From NCBI GenBank assembly GCA_021781575.1, contig JAJXWP010000027.1:1-64000 (forward strand): DNA of 64,000 bases, read 5' to 3'. How positions within the stretch are numbered: the stretch's first letter is position 1; each line of letters begins with the position of its first letter. Below, piece after piece: positions 1 through 7,772 of the stretch. Both the position numbers and the translations under genes were made by a program. Under the pieces are notes generated by a model. That model had not been told where the DNA came from. It made no database searches and saw only the letters and a program-made list of their open reading frames with translations. Source of the DNA: Pseudomonadota bacterium. GTDB lineage: Bacteria > Pseudomonadota > Alphaproteobacteria > Rhodospirillales > Magnetospirillaceae.

Positions 1-120
1 GCTGGCATCGGCGCAGCTATCGCTGGCGCTCTGATATACCGATCCAAAGAGCCGGATGCGTGATCCGCACGTCCGGTTCTGTGAGAGGCGCGGGAGAGCA
101 ATCTCCCGTGCCTACTCGAC
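1..120 (+). mobile_element. Group II intron, 3' end (domains V and VI), partial
   Basis: This is the 3' terminus of a bacterial group II intron running off the left edge. Positions 49-79 fold as domain V: GAGCCGGA pairs with TCCGGTTC (one G-T wobble), then a two-base CG bulge (the catalytic bulge) and an inner TGCG/CGCA helix with a short loop. Positions 87-97 and 102-112 pair as domain VI around a GCAA loop, followed by TACTCGAC, the usual kind of intron 3' end, placing the splice site after 120. The reverse transcriptase/maturase would lie left of the window and is not seen here. The apical loop is shorter than the usual 34-nt domain V. Confidence 0.85.
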
Positions 121-243
121 GGCGGCCCGCCAAGCTCTTCTCTCCCAATCGCGGGATTTCTACTCCTGGCGAGGGAGTCCCGGAACCCGGCGGCGAAAGC
201 AGCATTTTTAGGGGGTACACGGTCATTTTGCCCGAGGTTCCCC

Positions 244-552
244 ATGAGCATATCCATCGGCGGCCGGGTCCTGTGGAGTGCGGCGGCGGCGCTTGTGTTC
301 ACCGGTTGGTCCGCCGTCCAAGCCGAAACACCTTCGACATCGGCCAATCAACTGGCGGCGACGCAGACGCCGGGGCCGACAGCCCCGCAGGTCCAGCCGA
401 TGCCGGGGTTCGAAGGTGAGGCGCCGTTGGCCCATGCGCGGGCCTGGGCGTCCGTCGCCGCCCTCTATGGCCGATCCGCCGCATCGGCCGTCGCGGTGCC
501 GCAAGACGCGACCGGCCGCGACCCGGTCTATGCGATAGCGCCGCTACGCTGA
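244..552 (+). CDS. Small exported hypothetical protein
   Basis: The 102-residue product begins with a convincing Sec signal: a short basic start, a hydrophobic stretch at about residues 8-22 and an AVQA-E cleavage-like site near residue 27. The mature part is rich in Ala, Pro, Thr and Gln, with no domain that I recognise. The ATG has a weak GAGG-like Shine-Dalgarno sequence. It ends 10 bp before the convergent cobJ stop and starts about 120 bp after the intron end, so it may be the first gene of the intron's 3' flank. The signal peptide argues that it is real, but function is unknown. Confidence 0.45.
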   Translation: MSISIGGRVLWSAAAALVFTGWSAVQAETPSTSANQLAATQTPGPTAPQVQPMPGFEGEAPLAHARAWASVAALYGRSAASAVAVPQDATGRDPVYAIAPLR

Positions 553-562
553 ACGAAACGGA

Positions 563-2362
563 TTATGCCGTCCACTTGCTGGCGTAGCCGCGCGGCGTGT
601 AGACCCAGCGGCGCCCATCGAGGGCGAGGATCCGGCTTTCCCTGTTGCCCACCAGGACGATGGTCAGCATGTCCACCTGCCGAGGGTCCAATTCACCCAG
701 GCTGGTGATGTCTACGGCCTCGCCCGCCCGGCCGAGATTGCGGGCCAGCACCACCGGCGTCGTCGCCGGGCGGTGCTCGAGCAGGATCCGCCGGGCCGCC
801 GGCAACTGGCTGGTGCGGCGCTGTGATACCGGATTGTAGAAGGCGACGACAAAATCGCCTTCGGCGGCGGCTGCGATCCGCCGTTCGATGACCTCCCAGG
901 GGGTAAGCAGGTCGGACAGCGAGATGGTGCAGAAGTCGTGGTTGATGACGGCCCCGGCCCGCGCCGCCGCCGCCTGTAGGGCCGAGATTCCCGGCACCAC
1001 GGTGATCGCCAGGCGATTCCACTCGGTGCGCTGCTCACGGTCCAGCAGTTCGAACACCAGCGTCGCCAGCGCGTAGATGCCTGCGTCGCCGGAACAGACC
1101 AGGGCGACGTCACGCCCTTCGGCGGCCAGGTCGAGGGACAGCCTGGCCCTCGCCTCCTCGGCGCCCATGGCGCCGTCATGGCGGTGTTTCCCTTGGGCCG
1201 CTTCACCCAGCAGGTCGAGATAAAGGCCGTAGCCGACCAGATCGGTGGCCGTCGCTATCGCCCGGTTGGCTTCGGCGGTTCGCCAGGAGGCCTCGCCGGG
1301 CCCGATGCCGACGACGAACAGTCGCCCGCGGGCCCGCCCCACGGCGGCGGCGTCGATCGGCCGCGGGGCGCGGGCGATGGCGCAGGTGGCCCGCTTCGAT
1401 TTGGCTTTGGGCATGATCAGCAGCCCCTCCGCACCGGCCGCCGCCAGGGCAGCCCCTTCGGCGACCCCGTGGCAGCCGGTTTCACGGAATACCAGCTCTG
1501 ACGGATTGTGCAGCCGCGAGGCCTGCGCCTCCAGTTCGGCCGGGCTGAAAAAGCGGGCGGGAACGCCCAGCTCGGCGGCAAGGGCGTGTACGGCCGGCTC
1601 ATCCGCCTTCAGATCCAGCGAGGCGACGCAAGCCACGGATCCGGCGGCCAGCCCGGACTCGGCCAGGCTGGCGCGGGCGAGGGTGATCAGTTCCTCGGCC
1701 GGCGCTCCGCGTTCGCAGCCGACGCCCAAAGCCAGGACCGGCGGATGAAGGATCAGTTCGTCGTCTCCGTCGACCGCATGGTCGGTGACCCGAATTCCCC
1801 ACTCTCCGTGTTCCCCCAGTCCGGAGGCAACCAGCCAACCGGCCTCGCCGGCTTCCACCTCCAGCCGTACCGGTTGGCCGGCCAGCAAGGCCGCTGCCAC
1901 CGGTTTTGCCGCATCGGGGTTGGCTACCCTCCATCCCTCCGGCGGATCGTCGACGCCCAGGCCCAAGGCGAGGTCACCGGCCGTGGTCACCGCCAGATGG
2001 GCGCCCAGTGCCCGGGCGATCTCGGCGGCCAGTCGGTTGGCGCCATGATGGCCGCCCAGGAGCGGCACCACCGAGCCGCCGTCGACGCCAACCGCCAACA
2101 GCGGCGGCTCCGTCATCTTGTCGGCCAGGAGCGGCGCGACGGCGCGGATCAGGATGCCGGCCGAGCAGACTCCCACGATCGGCACGCCGTCGGCGAACAG
2201 CCGCCGTAGATGCATGGTGGTTTCGGCAAAGCTGACGGTGCAATCGGCGACCCGGCCGGCCCGGCCGTGCAATTCGGCGCCGGGCAGTGCGGCGGCGATC
2301 CGCCGTGCCATGGCAAGGCCGGCGGCGGTAACGGCAATGACGGCGATTTGCTTCACTTCCAC
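563..2362 (-). CDS. cobJ: CbiG-CobJ fusion: cobalt-precorrin-5A hydrolase-like domain plus precorrin-3B C17-methyltransferase
   Basis: This is a 599-residue two-domain enzyme of corrin ring synthesis. Residues 1-330 are CbiG-like: SAGILIRAVAPLL, a GGHHGAN motif, and a C-terminal CbiG part with GVGCERG and ETGCHGVAE. Residues about 345-599 are a tetrapyrrole (SAM-dependent) methylase of the CobJ/CbiH type: FVVGIGPG, CSGDAGIYA and FYNPVS. CbiH/CobJ performs C17 methylation and ring contraction; CbiG opens the delta-lactone and releases the C2 unit in the early-cobalt pathway. The GTG start at 2362 has a strong GGAGGGG 6-7 nt upstream and overlaps the cobI stop by 10 bp, so translation is probably coupled. 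The length matches known CbiG-CobJ fusions. Confidence 0.93.
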   Translation of the reverse strand: MEVKQIAVIAVTAAGLAMARRIAAALPGAELHGRAGRVADCTVSFAETTMHLRRLFADGVPIVGVCSAGILIRAVAPLLADKMTEPPLLAVGVDGGSVVPLLGGHHGANRLAAEIARALGAHLAVTTAGDLALGLGVDDPPEGWRVANPDAAKPVAAALLAGQPVRLEVEAGEAGWLVASGLGEHGEWGIRVTDHAVDGDDELILHPPVLALGVGCERGAPAEELITLARASLAESGLAAGSVACVASLDLKADEPAVHALAAELGVPARFFSPAELEAQASRLHNPSELVFRETGCHGVAEGAALAAAGAEGLLIMPKAKSKRATCAIARAPRPIDAAAVGRARGRLFVVGIGPGEASWRTAEANRAIATATDLVGYGLYLDLLGEAAQGKHRHDGAMGAEEARARLSLDLAAEGRDVALVCSGDAGIYALATLVFELLDREQRTEWNRLAITVVPGISALQAAAARAGAVINHDFCTISLSDLLTPWEVIERRIAAAAEGDFVVAFYNPVSQRRTSQLPAARRILLEHRPATTPVVLARNLGRAGEAVDITSLGELDPRQVDMLTIVLVGNRESRILALDGRRWVYTPRGYASKWTA

Positions 2363-3054
2363 GCTTGTCCCCTCCGGTGCACCAACACCATGGCGAAATA
2401 GGCCGCCGGCCCGTCCAGAGCCTCGCCGAGCGGCCTGATGCGCTGGCCCGGCTGGCCGGCGCGCTCGACGCAGACGGCCTGGCCGATCAGGCCAAGCCGG
2501 TCGAGAACGCGGGCAACTTTGGGCAGGTGGCGCCCCAGCTTCATGATGACGGCCGATTCGGCGCCCGCGACCAGGCGCTCGATGTCTTCCTCCGGGCGCG
2601 GCGCCGGCACCACTACCAGGGCATCATTGCGGGCCGCCAACGGCTGGCCGGCCAGGGCGGCGCAGGCCATTACCGACGAGACGCCCGGCACCACCTCGAC
2701 GGGGAAGCGTCCGTGGAGGCGGGCGAACACATAAATGAACGAGCCGAAGAAGAAAGGATCGCCCTCGCATAGCACGGCCACATCGCGCCCCGCCTGCAAA
2801 TGCGCGGCGACGACTGCGGACCCGCCGTCGTATGCTTCGTCGGCGCGCCGCTCCGGGTCGAAGGCCATGTGCAACGCGATCTCGTCGACAGTCGGCGCCA
2901 GATAAGGGGCGGCGATGCTGCGTGCCAGGCTTTCACCCGCCAGCGATGCCGGATAGGCGATCACCGGTACGCGGCCCAGCAGGCGCACCGCTTTGACGGT
3001 CAGCAGATCGGGGTCGCCGGGGCCGACGCCGACGCCATAGAGGGTGCCGGTCAT
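2353..3054 (-). CDS. cobI: Precorrin-2 C20-methyltransferase
   Basis: This 233-residue SAM-dependent tetrapyrrole methylase adds the C20 methyl group to precorrin-2 (CobI) or cobalt-precorrin-2 (CbiL). Family signatures are the N-terminal GVGVGPGDPDLLTVKAV, then CEGDPFFFGSF and VVPGVSSVMA in the middle. The ATG at 3054 was chosen because AGGGGA lies just upstream and the protein then begins as the family does; the reading frame stays open 33 codons further but without family sequence. It lies between cobL and cobJ in the minus-strand ring-synthesis run. Whether the substrate carries cobalt cannot be read from the sequence; the neighbouring CbiX and CbiG suggest it may. Confidence 0.93.
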   Translation of the reverse strand: MTGTLYGVGVGPGDPDLLTVKAVRLLGRVPVIAYPASLAGESLARSIAAPYLAPTVDEIALHMAFDPERRADEAYDGGSAVVAAHLQAGRDVAVLCEGDPFFFGSFIYVFARLHGRFPVEVVPGVSSVMACAALAGQPLAARNDALVVVPAPRPEEDIERLVAGAESAVIMKLGRHLPKVARVLDRLGLIGQAVCVERAGQPGQRIRPLGEALDGPAAYFAMVLVHRRGQAWK

Positions 3055-3157
3055 GACGGTCCCCTGTTCTCTGTCGCCGGGCGGGCTTTGCCCAAACCCC
3101 GGCTTAGGCGCCAAGGATGGTGCCGGCCCTCGGTGAGCCAGAGCTTGCGCCATTCGC

Positions 3158-4363
3158 TCACCGCTTCACCCCGACATATTGGGTGACCGGCATCAGGGGA
3201 TGCCAGGCATGAAAACGTCCGGTGGAGGAGAGGCGGGAGACGGCAATACGGGTCAGGTCACCGCCTCGTGCCGCCTGCCAGGAGAGAAGCAGCGCCTCTG
3301 CCTCGGCGGTGACGCCGTTGCCGACCAGGCGCCCGCCCGGCCGCAGGCGCTCCCAGCACGCCTCGACCAGTTCGAGTCGCGAGGTGCCGCCGCCGATGAA
3401 GATGGCGTCCGGCGCGTCGGCAATCTGGCTGAGCGCCTTGGGCGCTTCGCCGGTGACGATGCAGATCTGCGGTACTCCCAGTTGGGCGGCGTTGCGGGCG
3501 ATGATGTCGCAGCGGGCCGCATCCCGTTCGATGGCAACGGCGCTGCCGCCGGCTCGGGCCCATTCGATGGCGACCGAGCCGCAACCGGCGCCGATATCCC
3601 AGAGCACCGCACGGGGCCAGGGAGCGAGCGCCGCCAGGGTAACGGCCCGCAGCTCGCGCTTGGTCATTTGGCCGTCATGCAGATAGGCGCTGTCGGGCAG
3701 GCCCGGGGTCGGCGAGAAGAATGGCGTGCCCGCGTCGAGCGCGGTCTCGATGGCGACGACGTTCAGGGGGTCAACGACCGCGTGCCGCCAGCTCTCGGCC
3801 AGGGCGGACAGGCGCCGTTCGGCCGGCCCGCCCAGTCGTTCCAGAACGGTCATCCGGCTGCCGCCGAACCCACGTTCCGTCAGCATTGCCGCCAGTCTGG
3901 CCGGTGATGTTCCGTCTTCGGCCAGCACCAGCAGGCGGCGGCGCGGCTGTAGATGCAGCGCGATGCCCTCGACCGGGCGGCCATGGACCGAGACGCAAAG
4001 TGTATCCTGCAGGGCCCAGCCGAGGCGAGCCGCCGCCAGCGTGAAGGCGCCCGGATGGGGCAGCACGGCGATCTGCTCGGTGGGAAACATCCGGGCAAGG
4101 CTGGCCCCGATGCCGAACCACATGGGGTCGCCGCTGGCCAGCACGCAGGTGCGGCGGCCGCGCAAGCCTTCGAGCCGCTGGAAATTGTCGGCGAAAGGTG
4201 CCGTCCAGCTCATTCGCTCGGCCCGACCTTCCGCGACCATGGCCAGATGGCGGGTGCCGCCGGCCAGCACCTCCGCCTGGGCAATGAGGGTTCGTGCCGC
4301 CGCAGTCAATCCCTCGAGTCCGTCCTCACCGATGCCGATGACCGACAGCCAGGGCTCATTCAT
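3158..4363 (-). CDS. cobL: Precorrin-6Y C5,15-methyltransferase (decarboxylating), CbiE-CbiT fusion
   Basis: This 401-residue protein methylates C5 and C15 and decarboxylates the C12 acetate of precorrin-6Y. Residues 1-200 are the CbiE tetrapyrrole methylase (VIGIGEDGLEGLT, LASGDPMWFG, FTLAAARLGWALQD). Residues about 215-401 are the CbiT class I methyltransferase (TKRELRA, LWDIGAGCGSVAIEWAR, IFIGGG). The ATG at 4363 is preceded by GGAGGA and overlaps the cobH stop as ATGA. The frame is open further upstream, but that part overlaps cobH and has no family similarity. Confidence 0.95.
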   Translation of the reverse strand: MNEPWLSVIGIGEDGLEGLTAAARTLIAQAEVLAGGTRHLAMVAEGRAERMSWTAPFADNFQRLEGLRGRRTCVLASGDPMWFGIGASLARMFPTEQIAVLPHPGAFTLAAARLGWALQDTLCVSVHGRPVEGIALHLQPRRRLLVLAEDGTSPARLAAMLTERGFGGSRMTVLERLGGPAERRLSALAESWRHAVVDPLNVVAIETALDAGTPFFSPTPGLPDSAYLHDGQMTKRELRAVTLAALAPWPRAVLWDIGAGCGSVAIEWARAGGSAVAIERDAARCDIIARNAAQLGVPQICIVTGEAPKALSQIADAPDAIFIGGGTSRLELVEACWERLRPGGRLVGNGVTAEAEALLLSWQAARGGDLTRIAVSRLSSTGRFHAWHPLMPVTQYVGVKR

Positions 4364-4992
4364 CTGTCGTCTCCTCCCATCAGGGCGTTGACGGCCGCCG
4401 CCGCCATGGCGCTGCCGCCGCGCCGGCCCCGCAGGCAGATATGGGGAAGGCCGCTGGCGATCAGCGCCTCCTTCGACTCGCTGGCGCCGACGAATCCGAC
4501 CGGAAAGCCGAGTACCACGGACGGGCGGGGCGCTCCCGCCTCGATCATCTCCAGAAGCTGGAACAGGGCGGTGGGGGCGTTGCCGAAGGCCACCACCGCG
4601 CCGTCGAGCTGCTCTCCCCACAGGGCGACCCCGGCGGCGCTTTTCGTCGTGCCGAGGCGCTCGGCCTGCTCCGCCACGCCCGCCTGGTCAAGGCCGCAGA
4701 GGATCGCATTGCCAGCCGGCAGGCGGTCTCGGATGATACCGTGGGCGACCATACGGGCGTCGACCAGGATCGATTTGCCCGCCGCCAGGGCCATCCGTCC
4801 GGCTTCGGCGGCGCTCGGGCTGAAGGCCAGGTCTCCGGCGATCTCCGGCATGCCGCAGGCATGGATCACCCGCACAGCCACCTGCTCCATCAGTCCGGAA
4901 AAGCGGGCAAGGTCGGCCTCCCGGCGGATGATGGCGAAGGACCGGCGGTAGATGGCTGCCGGGTCGCGCAGATAGCCGTCGAACAGCGCCAT
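4360..4992 (-). CDS. cobH: Precorrin-8X methylmutase
   Basis: This 210-residue CobH/CbiC enzyme moves the C11 methyl group to C12, forming hydrogenobyrinic (or cobyrinic) acid. Recognisable parts are the RSFAIIRREADL N-terminal segment with the downstream catalytic-region pattern RVIHACGM, then VDARMVAHGI, GNAPTALFQLLEMI and LGFPVGFVGASESKEAL near the C-terminus. The length fits the family. It overlaps cobL by four bases and starts 15 bp after the cbiX stop. No clear Shine-Dalgarno sequence precedes the ATG, which fits translation coupled to cbiX. Confidence 0.95.
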   Translation of the reverse strand: MALFDGYLRDPAAIYRRSFAIIRREADLARFSGLMEQVAVRVIHACGMPEIAGDLAFSPSAAEAGRMALAAGKSILVDARMVAHGIIRDRLPAGNAILCGLDQAGVAEQAERLGTTKSAAGVALWGEQLDGAVVAFGNAPTALFQLLEMIEAGAPRPSVVLGFPVGFVGASESKEALIASGLPHICLRGRRGGSAMAAAAVNALMGGDDR

Positions 4993-5007
4993 GGTCGAGG
5001 CGCCGGG

Positions 5008-5970
5008 TCAGTGATCGTGGTGGTGATGGTGCGCGTGGGCATGGCCGTGATCGTGGCCATGTTCGTGATCGTGGCCATGTTCGTGATCGTGATCGGTGCC
5101 GACACCGCGTACGTGGTGGTGATGGCCGGTCTGCACAGCCCCCAGATCGGCCTCATGGCCCAAGGTCTGTTCGCGGTATTTGCACAGCTGGCAGTTCATC
5201 GTGGCCTGACCTTCCTCCAGTTCATGAAGACGATCGAGAAAGGTATCGATGACCAGTGGATGGTCGCGCAGATACAGCGCCTTCAGGAATTCCACCTGGG
5301 GATGTTTGGCGGCTGCCTCGTCGGTCCACTGGTAGATGCGCTTGACCAGGACGCCGGTGAACAGGAAATAGGGGAACACCACGATGCGGGGGAAGCCCAG
5401 GCGCACGGCGCGGTCGAGCGCCGCGTCGACGAGCGGTGCGCAGACCCCGGAATAGGCTGCTTCCGCCCAGCCGAAGCCCATGCCCTCCCACAGCATGCGG
5501 GTGACCTTGGAAATGTTGGAGTTGGCATCGGGGTCGTTGGTCCCGCGGCCGACCACCAGCAGCAAGGTGTCGGAACGGTCGACCTTGCGGGTCGAGGCCC
5601 GCTCGGCGGCGTCAATGCGTTCGGCCGAGGCGCGCAGCAGTTTCAGTTCGACAGCCAGTTCGCGGCCGTATTTCACTTCGATGCCGGGGTTTGCGGCGGC
5701 AAAGCTGTTGACTTCCCACGGCAGGTCGTTCTTCACATGGCCGGCCGCGAATAGCATGCCGGGCAGGGCCATGATGCGCCGCGCGCCGCGCGCTTTCAGC
5801 TTGTCGAGACCGTCGCGGATGATCGGCCGGGCGAATTCCAGGAAGCCGCTCTCCACGCTGCGTTCCGGCAGGCGGTGGCGCAGATGCTGGGCCAGCAGGT
5901 CGAACTCTTGGATGGCCTCGGCATCGCGGCTGCCATGGCCGCAAATCATCACCGCCGGTTGGTTCGTCAT
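5008..5970 (-). CDS. cbiX: Sirohydrochlorin cobaltochelatase, long CbiX with Fe-S motif and His-rich tail
   Basis: This 320-residue chelatase inserts Co2+ into sirohydrochlorin, the early step of the cobalt-first pathway. Two CbiX half-domains are visible: the first begins with ICGHGSRD (catalytic His), the second with LLLVVGRGTNDPDANSNISKV. Near residue 258 lies MNCQLC, the M-x-C-x-x-C motif known in long CbiX proteins to hold an iron-sulfur centre. The last 38 residues are very His/Asp rich and could hold or hand over Co2+. The ATG at 5970 (AAAGGA upstream) was chosen; an in-frame ATG 31 codons upstream adds only non-family sequence. It is the first gene of the ring-synthesis run. Confidence 0.94.
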   Translation of the reverse strand: MTNQPAVMICGHGSRDAEAIQEFDLLAQHLRHRLPERSVESGFLEFARPIIRDGLDKLKARGARRIMALPGMLFAAGHVKNDLPWEVNSFAAANPGIEVKYGRELAVELKLLRASAERIDAAERASTRKVDRSDTLLLVVGRGTNDPDANSNISKVTRMLWEGMGFGWAEAAYSGVCAPLVDAALDRAVRLGFPRIVVFPYFLFTGVLVKRIYQWTDEAAAKHPQVEFLKALYLRDHPLVIDTFLDRLHELEEGQATMNCQLCKYREQTLGHEADLGAVQTGHHHHVRGVGTDHDHEHGHDHEHGHDHGHAHAHHHHHDH

Positions 5971-6084
5971 CTGCCTGGTCCTTTGCCTCTGGGCGTTGCC
6001 GATCCGCCTGGTCGATGCCTCCGGGCGGGGAGGGGCACTATAGGATCCTACCGTTGGTGTCACAAGGGGGGCGACGCGCCAACA

Positions 6085-6495
6085 TCATGCGCACTGGGCG
6101 GCGTAGGCTGCATAATCTTTATCGTCGGTCAATATATGGTTGTCGAGCCAATGCACCATGAAATTCAGCACGTCGTCAGTGATCTCAAACGAGTCTGCAT
6201 TGTTGTGTATGCTGATGAATACGTTTAACTGTGCGGCGAAGGCTTGATGTCGCTTAATGTGTTCAGCTACTCTCTTGAAGCCGATTTGTTTCATATATTC
6301 TTCTTCTTTTGCAAAATGTCTTATGGTGTAGTCGACAAGAGCCGAAAAACAACTTTTCAAAGCATCGCGATTCTGAGTGGCTCGGTGTAAATATAGCTGT
6401 TGGATCTGCGCTATTATTAATTTGTGATCGGCATCTAATTCCGGAATGCCGACAGCCATCAGGTCAGACCACATGAATGGTGACTTTCCTCGCAT
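6085..6495 (-). CDS. Bacteriohemerythrin
   Basis: This 136-residue single-domain hemerythrin binds O2 at a di-iron centre. The ligand pattern is complete: a His in DADHK, HFAKEEEYM (His, Glu), HIKRH (two His) and the C-terminal His...Asp in WLDNHILTDD. The start at 6495 has AAGAAAGG upstream; the frame is open another 30 codons without family sequence. Base composition is clearly lower in GC than either neighbour and codon choice is relaxed, which suggests relatively recent acquisition. It sits directly upstream of the oxygen-sensitive corrin genes, but a functional link is only a guess. Confidence 0.93.
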   Translation of the reverse strand: MRGKSPFMWSDLMAVGIPELDADHKLIIAQIQQLYLHRATQNRDALKSCFSALVDYTIRHFAKEEEYMKQIGFKRVAEHIKRHQAFAAQLNVFISIHNNADSFEITDDVLNFMVHWLDNHILTDDKDYAAYAAQCA

Positions 6496-6585
6496 CTCTA
6501 GACCTTTCTTGATTACAGCCACCTCAATCAGAGGACAGGATCCGAGGACGTTGCAATAACCCACAAGTAAAATATTGATTAACAA

Positions 6586-6822
6586 ATCCGCCGGTCAAAA
6601 ACGGGCCGGTGCCGTGCTGCATTACCTACGCGTCTGCGATGTGCCGTTCGCCGTCGCGGCGCTGCTGATGGCCTATGATTTCATCGTCAGCTGGGGCCGA
6701 TGTTCCCGACGCTGCCGGAACGCCTTCCCCCCAGGCCGAGGCCCAAACCAGCGGAGTAGGCGGGCTGGTCGATGGCATGTCGCGCGTAGGCTCCGGCGGA
6801 GGCTTTGGCCGGCCGGCCGGTC
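6586..6822 (+). pseudogene. Possible C-terminal gene remnant
   Basis: This spacer separates the hemerythrin and AraC genes. On the plus strand one frame reads a protein-like segment (AVAALLMAYDFIVS) up to about 6690. Continuing with a one-base shift gives FPTLPERLPPRPRPKPAE and a TAG stop near 6758, which looks like a natural C-terminus with high third-position GC. This suggests a decayed, frameshifted gene end. I do not recognise the family and the reading could be chance. Confidence 0.25.
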
Positions 6823-7671
6823 CTACTTGAATTCAAGATACCGGCGAGGTGGCGCTCCCAGGATGCGGCGGAACATGGTGGTGAAGGCGGCGACGCTGTC
6901 ATAACCGAGATCCAGGGCGACGCTGGTCACCGGCTCTCCGGCGGCCAGGCGAGGCAGGGCGGCAAACAGGCATGCCTGCTGGCGCCAGGCGGACAGGCTC
7001 AATCCCGTCTCCCGCCGGAAGGCGCGGGTGAACGCGCGGCGGCTCATCGCCATGGCATGGGCCCAGGTGTCGATGGTCGCGTGCGGGGTCGGGTTGTCCA
7101 GAAACGCCCGGCACAGGGCCGCCAGTCTTGGTTCGGCGGGCATCGGCAGGCCCAGGGGCTTTTCCGGCAGGCGGCTCATCTCTTCGCGGACCAGGGCCAT
7201 GATCAGGCCGCCGCGGCTATCGGGAGACGGCTCCTCCTCCTTGGCCAGTTGCGCCGCCTCGTCGATCAGGCAGCGCATCAGAGCGGTCATGCCCATCACA
7301 CGGATGCTCTCCGGCAGATTGGGCAGAGTGCCCTGCTTGACATAGAGGATGCGGACGCTGATCGAGCCCTGGGTCTGCATGGAATGTTCGATTCCCGCCG
7401 GGACCCAGAAGGCATGGTCAGGCGGTACGATCCAGCGGCCCTCTTGTGTGATCATCATGAACACGCCGGTCTCGGCATAGACCAGTTGGCCCCAGCTGTG
7501 GCGATGGGGTGGCACCAGATATTCGCGGGTTCGGTCCTCGGTATGCGGCACGATCTGGCGGGCGCTGGCCTCCAACCTGCTCCAGCGGCGCATGCGCTCC
7601 ACCATTTCCTCGCTGGAACCTTGCTCCAGGACGATCCGCCGTGGCGGGGCAGGAGGGTCGGGAGTCGGCAT
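6823..7671 (-). CDS. AraC-family regulator with cupin sensor domain
   Basis: This 282-residue regulator has an N-terminal cupin-like sensor (PPHRHSWGQLVYAETG, VPAGIEHSM) and a C-terminal AraC DNA-binding domain with two helix-turn-helix units (MSRRAFTRAFRRETG and VALDLGYDSVAAFTTMFRRILG). It is divergent from the MFS transporter gene with a 101-bp gap, the usual layout of a local regulator and its target. The ATG at 7671 was preferred over a TTG 19 codons upstream. The inducer is unknown. Confidence 0.88.
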   Translation of the reverse strand: MPTPDPPAPPRRIVLEQGSSEEMVERMRRWSRLEASARQIVPHTEDRTREYLVPPHRHSWGQLVYAETGVFMMITQEGRWIVPPDHAFWVPAGIEHSMQTQGSISVRILYVKQGTLPNLPESIRVMGMTALMRCLIDEAAQLAKEEEPSPDSRGGLIMALVREEMSRLPEKPLGLPMPAEPRLAALCRAFLDNPTPHATIDTWAHAMAMSRRAFTRAFRRETGLSLSAWRQQACLFAALPRLAAGEPVTSVALDLGYDSVAAFTTMFRRILGAPPRRYLEFK

Positions 7672-7772
7672 GATTTGGCCCAAATGAGAAAGAACAAGAC
7701 CGTATCGCGAAAGCAGGACGAAGGCCAATTTTTCTATGATTGGAACAAGCTAATTTTGCCCCGAGTGCACCT

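Noticed and set aside
5020-5110. Direct repeats (GTGATCGTGGCCATG units) resembling a CRISPR-like array
   Set aside because: They encode the His/Asp-rich tail of CbiX, have no spacers and lie inside a coding frame. No CRISPR array was seen in the window.
5971-6084. Search for a second cobalamin riboswitch upstream of cbiX
   Set aside because: The short gap to the hemerythrin gene lacks the B12 box and the conserved CCCGCAACTG core seen at 18885-19045.
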